Shown here: positions 24,456 through 37,500 of the stretch, in pieces | Layout: the number at the start of each line of letters is the position of its first letter | How positions within the stretch are numbered: position 1 is the first letter of the stretch | Position numbers and translations under genes: made by a program | The notes under the pieces: generated by a model | The model's database searches: none | The model's input: only the letters and a program-made list of their open reading frames with translations | Told to the model about the DNA's origin: nothing | From: Ornithodoros turicata | Lineage: Eukaryota; Arthropoda; Arachnida; Ixodida; Argasidae | DNA length: 64,000 nucleotides | Assembly: GCF_037126465.1 (NCBI RefSeq) | Contig: NC_088206.1 | Coordinates: forward strand, 9,027,187 to 9,091,186 | Reading direction: 5' to 3'

Positions 24456-25422
24456 AAACCACCTTGCTTTACTTTTCTTCTTTTTTTCACGAACATGGCA
24501 CGTATGAACACGAACCATCTGAACTGACTGCTATAGTGAGTAAACGAGCCTCCTACAAAACATGTTCAGATAAAACGGTTGTCGGGGTAGTATCCTTTCG
24601 GTGCTGGTCCCGGGAAGAGTAAAAAAACAAACAAAAAAACATGAACGTCGGTGTTGCTGGCATTTCCTCTGCAGTGGTTTACAAGTGGGTCCGGTGCGTA
24701 CCTCGCTTTCAGCTAAAGGAGGAAGGACGGAGATACGGAGAAGGGGGGGGGGGACATGGTGATGCAGTGGTGTAATCGGTGGCTTGGGTTTAACCTACGC
24801 TTGCATAAAAATACAAAGGTGGGGGATATGTGGTCAGAAAGCTCAGCTTAGTGTTAAAACACTCCTGCAGAAATCTCAGAGTCGTGTAGCATATGTTATT
24901 AGTGTAATTGACCGCATACCTTGCTGTGTGCAGTGGTTTCTTATTCACATGAAACTGTTGCGCTGTTACCTGTATAGAATTGTCATTTGTTATGCAGACA
25001 ATATTATAAATATATGTATATGTTACATAAAGATATACGTATCTTATAAGTTATGTCGAAAACATGGAGATGGTGCTTTCACACGTGCCCTGCTACTCAG
25101 CTTGGAACCCGCTTCTTCATAATTGCGTATCTGAAGACAACAGTGCGAGAAGGCGAAAAGCGTGTTGTTCGAAATTATACATGGTGAAAGAACCCACAGG
25201 GACAAAGCACACTGTCCGCGTGTTTGTGCTTTGTGCGTGTGCGTTTCCCCAACCTTTTTTTTTTTTTTTTTTTTGACGTATGTGTTTTTGAAATTTATCT
25301 GTTGCTTGATTACTAAGTTAACGTCTTTCCTTGTGTTTCTGGTAAATATTCCGGAATTGATTTATTACTACGGTAAAACAAGTCGCTTCTGAATGGGACT
25401 CACACTGCACTTGCTTTTGCAG

Positions 25423-25533
25423 TACCAATGGGACCCCTGATAATCAAAGACGACAACGGGACCTTCCTGAGAGACATCGCTGGTCCTTATCGTGAAGGCG
25501 ATACTCCTGCCTTTACCTGTGAACTAGCTCAGT
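25423..25533 (+). CDS. Sidestep-like gene, exon with N-terminal half of an Ig domain
   Basis: Acceptor CTTTTGCAG precedes and donor GTGAGT follows. It encodes 36 full codons including AGPYREGD and FTCE, the strand-B cysteine of the domain. Phase 1 at both ends. Confidence 0.8.
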
Positions 25534-28500
25534 GTGAGTAAAATTCATCACATATTCATCTTTAATTCATCGTAACGAAGAATATCGTCATAGAAGTTGC
25601 TACTTGCCTTTGCTGCATAACGCCCAATTGGATGTTCTCCGTAATGCTGGGCTGGCGTGGTTAATGAAGGGCATGCTCTGCATTTTCACCAGCTTGCAGA
25701 GCAAATAAGAGCCTTCTTTTTTCAATTCTTCGAGGCAAAACTCACCGGCTTAACAGTGATCACCTTCCAGCTCTAAGTCTAAAAAAAAAATATTCCTATG
25801 TCAAGATTGCAAGATTTCGTTGTGCCGTCTTATCCAGCGTGTCCGCGCTGACCATGACCATAATTTTATAAAATATGTTTTTTTTTAACTACAATAAATG
25901 GCGATGTATCCTAGATCTAGTACTGCACTTTATTGCGCCGCACTATCAACCTCCTGTGGCGTTGTCCGAATTAATTTTGACTAACTAAGGTTGAGTATCA
26001 CCCCTGGCGGTGAAACACCCCCATCATCATCATCATCATCAAAATAAAGTTGTTGTTGTTGTTGTTGTATTTGTTCTGTTGTTGCTGTTATGAGCTATAC
26101 AGGCTCGGCGCAGCGACAACCTCTGTTCCTGTTGGAGCGCTGACGCCGTTGCCATCTTCAGAAAAAGGATCTAGCCGTTACACCGCGAGGAAATACCCCC
26201 TAAAAAAAAAAAAAAGAAGAAGAACACAAAAAGAAGACAGCAAGAATAGGGGTCATTTTTGCCGCAGTGCCAGAAGCGCGCACCTTGTCCTATACCCTTA
26301 AACACGAAAAAGAAAACGGAGCAGCGTTCGGCAATTGCATTGTCTTCCACGAGAAATGTGAACCCATCATTAGTCATTCCTTCTCTAGCTGCATCAGCAT
26401 TCAACACCGGATGACGTAGACGAGCTCTGGTGCTTTGTCCGAGCGGCTTTGGGTTTCCTCCTCATTATTCTAAGAGGTTCGAAAGGAGGAAGAGGATTTG
26501 AAGGGAGGGTGTCGGATCCTTTTCACACCAGACGACGTAGGTGTCATCGGTTCCATTTTTCACACGTACGGCTACCGTTTTCAACAAATCAGGGGAGAGA
26601 CCTCTGTCATTCGGGATGATGGTTGCCTAGGGGCGTGCTATGCGGTGAAGTCTTTCGCCCAGGCAAAACGACCGTATATGCTGCGGTAAAATTATTTCAC
26701 ATCGCGAATTGCAGTGCATTGACCGTAACAGCACGTGCGATTTTGTTTAGAGGGCCTTGATCCATAGCCGTCGAGGTAGACGCAATAGCGTGGTCCAATA
26801 CAGAAGAAAGAACGAAAGTCTACGGACGGGATCCGTCATTAACATAGCAGACGAACTTAACGTAGCCAATATGGCGTCCTCACACGGCGCCCCCTGGCGT
26901 AGAACTTTCAGTTGCGCATCAGTTGCAGTACTCTGAAGCTATTCAGTGACTCTAATGCTGCACTTTCTGTGCTAGTGCAGCGAGAGCAAGTTGCACTAGG
27001 TTCAGTGGAAGTGCAGCTTTTGCACTTCCACAGTATGGAACGGTTCCGTTATCTACGGTATCTTGCCAATAACCAAGCAACGCGACATCGCAATGCCATA
27101 TGGCTCTACTGACAGCAAAACATCACGTGTTATCAGACATTTATCTAAATGTAAAACAAATTGAGGTGCCTCGACCGACGCCCTCTCTTGGATGGATGTT
27201 ATAGAGGGTAGCAACTACTTTTGCGATAATCTGTTTGATACATTGATATGATTCGTAACACATAGTGTCTACATAAATATAGCTATAACGTAGTGATAGT
27301 GTAACTGGAGGAGCAGATATAGAAGATACCTCTGCCCTGATGGAAGGGAACATGGGGCTTGCGGGTGGTGCTGTCCTACCTTCGCACTCTATCGGAGTAG
27401 ATGGAGAGCAGTACAAATGGAGCAAGGACACTCTTGCGCTTGTGGCGGCCCGTGTGTGATGACCAAGACGTGCCTCTGCTGCCACGATGGCTACGGCGCT
27501 GGCACGGCAGTTCTACCGGCACCGCCCTAGCGTGAGGCCACGACCATCTGCCCGCTGGGACATTCCATCATCGCCGGTCAGGACTCGTGTAGAGGAAGAC
27601 CATCGTCCTCTAGATTTGGTGACCCGAACTATGAACACCATGTTCGGCGTAATTCGGCCCTATGCCATCCCAAATTTCTGCAAACCCACTTCCGAAGCCA
27701 TCTCCGAAGGTACGGTGCATCGTTCTACCGAGGAACCGCTGGGCGACGACGTCAATCCACCGTGCCTCCACTCATCGCAACCCAGTTCTACCGGCACCGC
27801 CCTGGCGTGAGGCCACGACCATCTGCCCGCTGGGGCACTCCATCATCGCCGGTCAGGACTCATGTTGAGGAAGGCCATCGTCCTCTACACGCTGTTTTCG
27901 CAATTGACTCCGAACGCATAACTTCCTTGTCCTATATTTTCCTTTGTCCAATCTCTTGCCTTTTCCTATGTGTATCGGATACGAGAGGAAGGACATGCGA
28001 GATATTTCTTTGCGGTGTTCACTTCCCGGAGTGCACTCTGCGCCACAGCGCGAAATTGGACAGCTCACCAAACACAAGGAAGGCTCTCAGCGAATGCACA
28101 GGCCAAAAGGCGCGTATGACTAGATTGACTAGATGGATGGGGTGAACTGACCTTTGTGGAAGGAAAGCCTTAGCCTCGGCACTCCCAAATGAAAGCGGAG
28201 AAACTCTCACGGTTTCTGAATTAAACACTGTTTAATTCAGAAACCGTGTGAGTTTCTCCGTGTGAGTGTTCGGAACACACAATAATCAACGCAAGGTCAT
28301 CATCATCATCAACAACAACAACAACAACAACAACAACTAATGAGTAATGAATGAATGGTAATGAATGAGGTGTTTCATTGTCAGATCCTACACTCTAACG
28401 TTGAGCAAGGAAGTAAGAGGAAAGCGAACTGGTGTAATGAACTTGTGGGTAACGTTTCCTTGAGTTATGGGAAGACACGAAGACAAGAGATACGGAGGGA

Positions 28501-31500
28501 CGAGCTGTCTTCTTCGTATTCTTGTCTTTTCTCTCTCTCTCGCCTTTTGTGTCTTGTATTCGTGTCTTCTTCGTGTACTCGAGTAATTGTTACTTGCAAG
28601 TTCCGACACTCTATGTCATTGCTCGCGGCAATCTGGTGAAGATCCGCAAGATATAGGGAGTTTTATGAAACAGTGAGCGTCCTCCGATTCCTTTTTCGTA
28701 ACGCTATCAGCCAATCAGCTATCAGCGTAGCAATAGCTGATTGGCTGATAGCGATACGGAAAAGGAGTCGCAGGGTGTTCAAGGTTTCCTAAAGCTCCCT
28801 GTTTTCTGTATCGCGTCTTTATTTTCCTTTCTTACTCTCTCTCGTGAGTGGCCACTCTCATTTTCGTTTTAAAGCGATATCCTTATCTCTTTTCCGTGCA
28901 GATGGAACAAACTCTGGTCACTCACTTTACTAAAGCGTATCGCTCGCATTAAATTTCATCAAAATGAAGGACAATAGCCGGCCTGTAGTTGTACTCACGC
29001 AGCACTTCATCTGTACGGGGCCTTACACGATCATGTCACCGTCATCCAGCACTGTAAACACTGCTGAAAGCTGTGTAGAACTTTCAGAGTAACTTGGGAT
29101 TTGAAATAATCCTTCGCCACACTTTCAAATCTCGTATTTTTCGTTCCTTCCTCGCCGGTTTCCGCATTTAGCTCAAACCAGAGAGCGTCGTTCTATTCAG
29201 CGTCGGCTCTCCAAAATATATATGCTATAATGACTTTCATCTCTAGGGAATTTCTCTTGCGCCCTCTGGAGGTCTGTATAGGTCGTCGGAGGCACTGAAG
29301 TTTGTCAAACGAGTGAAGGTTTCATGGTTTAATTACAAATCCGTATAATTTGTAATGAAGCCGAACCAGCTATATCTAATGCATACTTATGAAATAGCAA
29401 TAACCACAGAAAGTCTTCCAAGTATTAGCTTAGTTTACCGTGATTTTCAAGCACGCTTACACTAGTGGGTTCCCACATGAACGAAACAGCAATGTGCTCA
29501 GAATTTTAACACCTTTCAACACAATCAATCCTTGAAAGGAAGCCCGGGGTTTAGTGAGTTCCATTAGAGCATTGTATTTCGCTCATCTAACGTTTGCATT
29601 GGCCGCTGGTTGCATTGACTTGTTGGCTCCAGAGCATTTTATGTCATTGCCTCTGAACGGCACCTTTACCCAAACGCAGAGTAACTTCGAAATAATGTTT
29701 CAGATTGAATGAATGAATTGAATTTTTCATGGCCCGTTTTCTCGCAAGCAGTTGACTACAACGTGACCATGACGTGGAGCTGCGATGGCGACCATTGTGG
29801 AACGCAACCGCCGACGATCCCGACCCCTACCGGGGGGTGGACGAGTACGTTGCAAATGGGTACCCTTCGCAGACGACACTTGCTAACAAACGTCACCTGC
29901 GAAGCCAACAGCAATGTCTCAAATCCAGTCACTGTTTCAGTGCTTCTGGAACTGAGCCGTAAGTACGTGCACCGTTATGTGTTTCGCTGCCAGTCCTGTG
30001 TGATGCGCTAAGACTAGCTGCTGCTGTTGCTGAAGATGATGTCAGGACAGCAGTGTCCTGTATCAAAGCCACGTAGATACAGAAAGCATGCTTAATGCCT
30101 CCTCTCACTGCCTATCACATAGCCATATAAAGTCAGGATGTCAGCCAATCGCGGCACACGATTTCAGACACAGGCTTGCTATGGCTACCAGTGGCTCCCC
30201 ATGCGGCTGATGGCGGCTAGTCTTCACAGCTACGGACGACGAAAGCGCAGTCGTGATTGGTTGACTCTTAATGACTACGTCACATCGTTTAAAGGTACTG
30301 TAAAGCAGCGCCGATCAAATGTCATTTAGTGTAGCTATTCGATAGTCCAAGCCACCAGGACAAAAACTGCGTAAGTTTCATTCCAATCGACGGTGCAATT
30401 AATTAGAAAATTACAATTAAAGATTACGGGCAACACTGTACTAGGTATTCGAAATGATTCCGTACTCCTGCCACATACGGCGGCAACCACATTGCAAGCG
30501 TATAACACTGGGCCCGACATAACAATCCACCACAATCCACCCTAAAATCCGTCCCTGCAATTCACACAACGATCCACATCTGAGGATAAACGGATAAGCG
30601 AACTGAAATGAAATGCTGAGCCGTTGAAAAAAATATGTCAGACGTTGAAGAAGCCTGACAGCGTCGGGACTTGTTTGTTTACAGAGGTTCACAGAGAGAG
30701 TTTGCTCGTTCAAAAGAGGCCGCGAACAGAAGGAGCGCGCAGGCGCAGTAGAGAAGTAGGGATAGCCTCCATCCCACAGCGGCCAGCGCTGGGTTACTTC
30801 GCAAAAAACACTGTTAACAGGGGTTTCAGAATGCATAGGTAAACAGGGAAACTAATAATATGGTTACTAAAATAACGAAGTTCCGATGTAATAGTGTGCA
30901 ATACCAATTTTCAGTGTTGCCCGCTGTACAGGGGGTTGTTTGACACCAGGCGTCGCACCGCTCCACTACGCCGCATTTTTCATGGCAAATTAAAAATATT
31001 TATAGCGTCTAGGCACATCACCGGCATATCATGCTTGTCTGCTGCTTTACAGTACCTGTAAGCGATCAGGTTTTGTTTGTCTGGGTGTTGTTGTCTGTGT
31101 ACGTGGTTGAAACTATGGATTGGATTAGGTGGATGCGAGAAAAACAGAAATGGAGCGTCCACAAATGTGGAGTCAGGTATTCCTGGGATCTCTATTAACA
31201 TTGATTGCAATTTATAAAACAATGTTAAATGCGACAGCATCTATGGGCGAAGTTTGTTATAGTCTGGTATTCGATGGAACACATGACAAGAGTAGACGCC
31301 GGATGTTGAGGGTATGCCGGAATTCCCTCTCTGGAAAAAGGCGAAAACCTCACACCCTCATAACCAATCAGAACACAGCCTTGATAAAAGGAATGCCGCG
31401 GTCGTGCGTAAGGGGCGTCTGGACGGCGCCTTTGTCCTATGAGCGAACTCTCCGATGTTTCATGAAGCAGGGTATATGTAGCAACGTAAGCCCTGCACTG

Positions 31501-34500
31501 AAGGGGTGCTGGGAGATCGCGTGTGAGAGTGCGGCTACAAAACCGACGTGAGAGAGGGCACGCATTCAAATATCACACCGTGGTTGCAACCATGCCACGC
31601 CGGCGCAAGCAGTGTCGGACCAGGAACTTCTCCAGTTCAAGCGTAAGCCTGCAGAGGCGCAGCGACAACTGCGTGGTGACGAATGTGTCGTAGAAGTGGA
31701 CAACAAGGATGCCACCCCCCCCATCGTACTGGTATACATTACACCGGGGCCTTCTAATGACAAGATCAAGATGTTCCTTCTAGCCAAACACTTCTATTAT
31801 TCTACAAGCAACATCTTCAGAAAACTTGAAGGAACGCAGCGTGCTCATGATTGTCATTGGAGACTTCTGCAATATGGATGTTACAGCGACGGCCACGTTC
31901 GTTCCAGTGGTGGTGGTGGTGGTGGTGGTGGTGAAAGGGCTTGCCGTTGTCGGCCTCACGTATGCGGGCAACTTCACGACTGACGCCCTGGGGAAATGTG
32001 CGTCCTGGGCCGACTTCTAGGGGAACTGTCAGACTTTCAGACACATGTCGGACAACGTTCAGACACATGTCGGCACAGTTCCCCTAGAAGTCGGCCCAGG
32101 ACGCACAGTTCGTTCCAGTTCGAAACTATAGTGTCATTTTATTCCTCGTAGACCAATGACCACGGTATCGAAACTCACACGCAAAATAGTGGCACATACT
32201 TTGTCTGTTATTCGATGGAACACATGACAAGAGCAGACGCCGGATGTTGAGAGTACGCCGGAATTCCCTCTCTGGAAAAACGAGAAAACGTCACTCCCTA
32301 AGAACCAATCAGAACACAGCACTGAGAAAAGGAATGCCGCGGCCGTGCGTACGGGGCGTCTGGACGGCGCCTCTCTCCTCTGAGCGCCGCCCTCTCACTC
32401 CTCCGCTGAGGGACTGACGTCACGCTGCCAGAGCCTCTGTAGCTACGGAAGCAGCCCTGATCTATAAAATTCGTCTGTTCAATATCTAAGCACTTTTCGC
32501 ACGAAAAAATTAGCCATATAGATGATAGGCATAGTGATATCGGTTTCATAGATGGTTTTCCGGGGGCGACAGACCCTTTAAGAAGTCCAGGAACAACTGC
32601 TTCGCGGGCTTTATGAAGGAAGTTTTGCATCTAGCCAGTGACGATAAAATTCCCACAACGCGCGCAGGAAGTGTTATTTATTGTGTCTCCGTCGGGGGCA
32701 CAGTCAAGATAGTGGTTACCAAGTACGACTTCCGTCTCCACAAGGCTCAACTGTCCCTCGTCGGAGAATGCCCGCGATGAGCTTATAAGTGCTATCGCAT
32801 TTCAATGACAATCTGCACAGGGATTTCTGCTTTAATTTTTGCGTTATCCATTGCGTCTGGGTAGCGTGTAAAACCTACAACGAAATCTATAAAACTTACG
32901 AAGATCTTATTCTGGGGCAGATATTAGTCGACAGATGTCTTTCTCGCCATTCACATGTGTTTCGAACAAAATAAGAAAATCGCGATACTGGTTTAATGCC
33001 GTATGAGTATTCCTGTTCATATATTCCACCTGTACCTCAGTGATGCCTCTGACGGTCACCGTCCAAAGCTGGCACCCTACCATCATTGCCGGGCTTCCGC
33101 ACGAAATGGAGTGCACCGTCACCGGAACGCGACCGCCTCCGAGGATCACCTGGTGGCTGGAGGATGAATCTCTTGAAGCCGTCTACAGCGACGTCTCCCC
33201 AGACGGGAACGTGTCTTCGAGCGTTGTCATCATAACACCCACAGCAGAAGCCGCTGGGAAATCGCTGGAATGCCGAGCGGAAAATGCACGTTTGCCGCAG
33301 TCGCCTGTCAGCGGATATTACATCATCGGCATTCCAAGTGAGTTTTGATCCTTTTGCTCACTTTTGTTGGTTCCGATTTGTTGTTTGGATTGGATTTGTA
33401 TGTGTTTGGATTTGAGTTTGGTGGAAGAGAATACCTAGCCATTAACATACGGGAGGAGGCATGATATCTGTAGGAAACTGGACTTGGACTCCGACCGTTA
33501 GCTTAACTCTTAGCTTAGCGCCCCGGAGTACTAAAAAAAGTACACAACAAAGATCTGTTTTGACGCCTCAATGAAATGGCCGAAATAGACGAAGAAGAAG
33601 CGAAAGTATTCGTAAGACATCCTAATCAGCATCTGCATCGGTTGTTGGGCTCTCGTGCCCTGGAACAAGGGGTGAAGACGCCCGCAAGAAGCAGCAAGAA
33701 GTACAAAATATTATTTTTTTTTTTTATGAATCCGGTATTGTAAACGGCGTGATGAGAATCTTGCACGTTTTTTATGAAAGTTGAAGACCTTATGCTCACT
33801 GAAAAATTATTGCCACAGTGTATGCATCGGATATGGCACTTCAAGGTACATATGTACTGTGGGTATACAGATAAAGTAGACCCACATTTTCGCACATAGC
33901 GCGTTCCCTGCATACCGTACGAACGTCCGGTGGCGCAAGACGGTGCATTTATGCGGTGCAAATCGAGAAAAAAAGAATCGTGGTAACCAAACTCTGCGCA
34001 ATAAAATCGTTAGCAATGTGAACTTCGCTCCGTGTATTTGCAGTGTAGCACAGTTGCAACGCCCCACCGCTGGGGGTGCCACCTACACAGAAACAAAACG
34101 AGATCTGGTACGCCTAGCGGTAGCTAGACGCAACTGTGCCGTGATCGCCATATTGACTTCTGTATAGGAAAATTTGGATGCACGGAGAGCAACGTTTGCG
34201 TGGATAACTTTTTTGTTACGTGGAGTTGGGTTACTACGATTTTTTGTGCGTTTTTACCGGATAAATGAGTCATCCCGCGCTACCGGAAGTTCATGCGGTA
34301 AGCAGATCCCTTCATATTCCTATATTTCCTTACTTGGTAATTGAAAAGCATCTGACCGAGAAGGATGATCCAGGCAAGGAGAAAGACGCAGAATTCGCTT
34401 CACGAGGATCGGCTGACGACAGGCATCATGTATTGCATGAGCTAACTGATGAGTTTGATGTATAATTTGTTGAATGTATAATGGCGAAATAAACTAATGA

Positions 34501-37500
34501 AGAAGCAGTACGGCTAATTTTTCGGGCTAAAAAATAAATGTTCATCTTCCAGAAGGATTTCCACATGTGCTGCAGTATTTTTGACAACTGTTAGCTTAAC
34601 ATGATCATCGTGTACATTTTCCCGTTTCTGTGCAGGGTCCAAAATAAATTATAGCGTCAAACATTTTTACCTTTTTCACAACCACTGAGCCACGATGTAC
34701 TATATTTAGTACATCCCGCCATCTTCTATACTCGAAAAATAGTAACCTCGTATTTTGTATTTTTGGGTTCGTTGGACGGTATAGAAACTAAATCAGGTCG
34801 AAAAATATTCAACTAATATTTGAAAAATCCAGGGCCGAAAGGGCTAACTGACTAGTCCCCAAATTTCCCAGCTTCCGCCAAGTCAAATGGCCGATTATGA
34901 AGTCGGCCTAGGGTGACATGAAGACCACGTCGTTAATTGGTGATTATATCGAGCACAGCAAAGCGAGATTGCGTTGGCTACCTTCTGCTTCTCCGTATGT
35001 GCGGCGGTATGGCAAATTCACCTTTCCCATCGTCTAAAGAACCACTTGCCCAAAAGGCACGGCCAATTGATGCCGATTCAATTGAAATTAATCAATCAGG
35101 GGTTCGGCTGTGCGCGACAAACGAGAAGTAATGCGGAAATACAAGGTGGGCTCAATCCCGGCAAGAAGTCGTTTCCGCACAAACCATTCACGTCTGTTTC
35201 GTTATCACATATAGTAGTAAAAATTTAAACAAGTCAAACATTGAAACAAGTAATAGCATGCAATACATAGACACAAACAGTCTTATATAAAACGACGAGG
35301 AAGCAGGCGAGCTGGTGGTCACGGTAAACCATGCCAAGAACCCTGAGGTTGGTGAGAAAAGGAGCCGTGTTTTGAGGTCGTGTCGTGTCTGCTTTTCTGC
35401 CCAATCTCGGGAATCTATAGCAACGGATTACAAACAATCCCTCATCCATATGGATCTTACAGAACAATGGAATTCGAAACTGCTCACACCTTTGTGGGTT
35501 ACGTGGGACCGAATAAACGCACTTAATTAAGTATATTATATATCGGAGCACTCACGGATACCATTATATCCCCGAAGCGACGCAACCGGCCCTTTGTGCC
35601 GAATTATTCACCATGGTCGGTTAACGAGTTCAGCTCTACAATCCGCAGCTGCTGCAATGCCTCGCTTCGAACGATACCCGTCAAATCCCCCTCTACTCAC
35701 CATGACAGAGGCGCGTTGCCAAAATGGGGAGATAATTGAGAATCACGCCAGAAGCTTTGTTGGCGGTTCTACGCAACCAGAATGTCAATAACGGATCTGG
35801 TAGCGATAAAATATCTGAGTGCTATTACGTGCTAGTCTGCATGCACAACGACTGGCTCTATATTCTTTCTGACAGGACTACACTCTAAGAAAAAAAAGGA
35901 GTACTTTTACTCCTTTTGGGGAGTAATTGCATTGCCACAAAAAATAGTCCCTTTCGGGAGTAAATGCACGGTAGCAAATGAATGTCACAGAGTGAAGACC
36001 GCATTTCACGCGCTGTTGTAAGAGTCCCAGGTACATAATTGGTGCGCATGCATGAAAATACTTTGAAGCAAACCGTCAACCGTGATATATCGAGTGATAT
36101 AAAATCTTGCGCCATACTAGGGCACAATTTGCGAAGAAAGATGCGCTAACTGTTTCTTACTCTGTGTGGCTGGAAAATTGCTACGTTGTCTGAGTTATAC
36201 AGCCTTATGTCGTTCAAATTGACCAGGGCCACATATTTACGTAGACTGTCGCATTCAGGAGACCATTCGCAAAGTTTAGTGACAATTTGCAGTCCTGGGG
36301 AGTAACTGTCGGGACTAAATGTTGCGTTGGGGGACTAAAATGGGGAGTAATTGCAGACTAGGGGAGTAGAAGCTGCAACTACTCCCCGTTTTACTCCTTT
36401 TTTTCTTAGAGTGTAGGAGGAGCTCTGTCAACCATACATGGTAAGGTGTTAGGCTTTTAATACATAACTTTTATGTGAGCGGCATATAGTATTCCTAACG
36501 TATACAGCTCCATGAGGGGTAACTCAAAAGACCTAAAAGTGTGTATATTATACAACTTTCGATGTCGTGTAGCTTCGCCGCATCAGGATGTGACACGACA
36601 GGTGTGCAGAAAATGGTAAAAAGTTTCAGTAGTGTTGCTTGCTGGGTTAGTTGGTACATCGTTCCATGATAGATAGCAGCAGGCGAAAAGACGGGAGCAC
36701 AAGAGGAAGGAGTAGACGGGGAGCAGTTTTATGGAAATGAACATCGCTTCGAAGTACAGCGTTATCTCATCAGCACCTCCCTCTTGTGCTCGCGTCATTT
36801 CGCTGGTTTTCGCTAATGTAATGCTAAAACCTCCGATAATACTGAACATAAAAGTAGAATGCAAGCAAGCTGGTGTAGATGTGAGCAAGCTTGAAAGAAA
36901 AGAGAGACGCAAGACTATGTGCTTGTGTGCTTCTATAAACAACTCCCTTCCTGCATACTCTCTGTGTATCTGTTGTTGTTTTTTATCTATCGCTTTTTTT
37001 TTCTCTAAAGCGCAAGAAAATCTTACCTTGTCCGCTAACAACATTCGCGATACAATATACAGCTAGCTGTTTTTGTTGTCTAGTCTATGGAACGAAACCC
37101 TGCCAAGTTATATTGTGTGCTCCGTGCAAAAATATTTTAACAAACGAACCGCATATGATTTGTCGCCAACGACTTTGCTCCCACGAGCTCTCTCTCTCAG
37201 TTCAAAGTTTCTCACCTATAAAACATCGAAACCACCAATGCTACGTGCGCCAACGTGAAATTTCGACGACGCCACAAACCCTGCCCGCTGTCGCCTCCAT
37301 CTAGTGTCAGACTTTTGTAACTTTTACTAATAACGCGCATATAAATGATTAGGCTATCAAAGAAAAAGAAAAAAACGGGAACCTGGCACGCGCAAGTGGT
37401 TCATTTACTTACTCTGTTGCAGACATGCCGCACTTGGGGCAGTGCAGGACTCCAGATAATTTCGACCAAATGAGCGACAGAGATCCCACACACATGGTGC

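Larger units (their letters stand above)
25540..29740. other. Intron of the Sidestep-like gene
   Basis: 4.2-kb intron containing a (CAT)n/(GTT)n microsatellite, a MITE fragment, a 105-bp duplication, a hairpin at 28196-28260 and a palindromic element at 28655-28800. The remaining sequence shows nothing recognisable. Confidence 0.6.
31252..32385 (+). repeat. Direct repeat pair of about 200 bp
   Basis: 31264-31455 and 32206-32385 share ATTCGATGGAACACATGACA, GACGCCGGATGTTGAG, CCGGAATTCCCTCTCTGGAA and GGGGCGTCTGGACGGCGCC. They are about 943 bp apart and enclose a SINE pair. They could be long terminal repeats or two copies of a dispersed element. Confidence 0.75.
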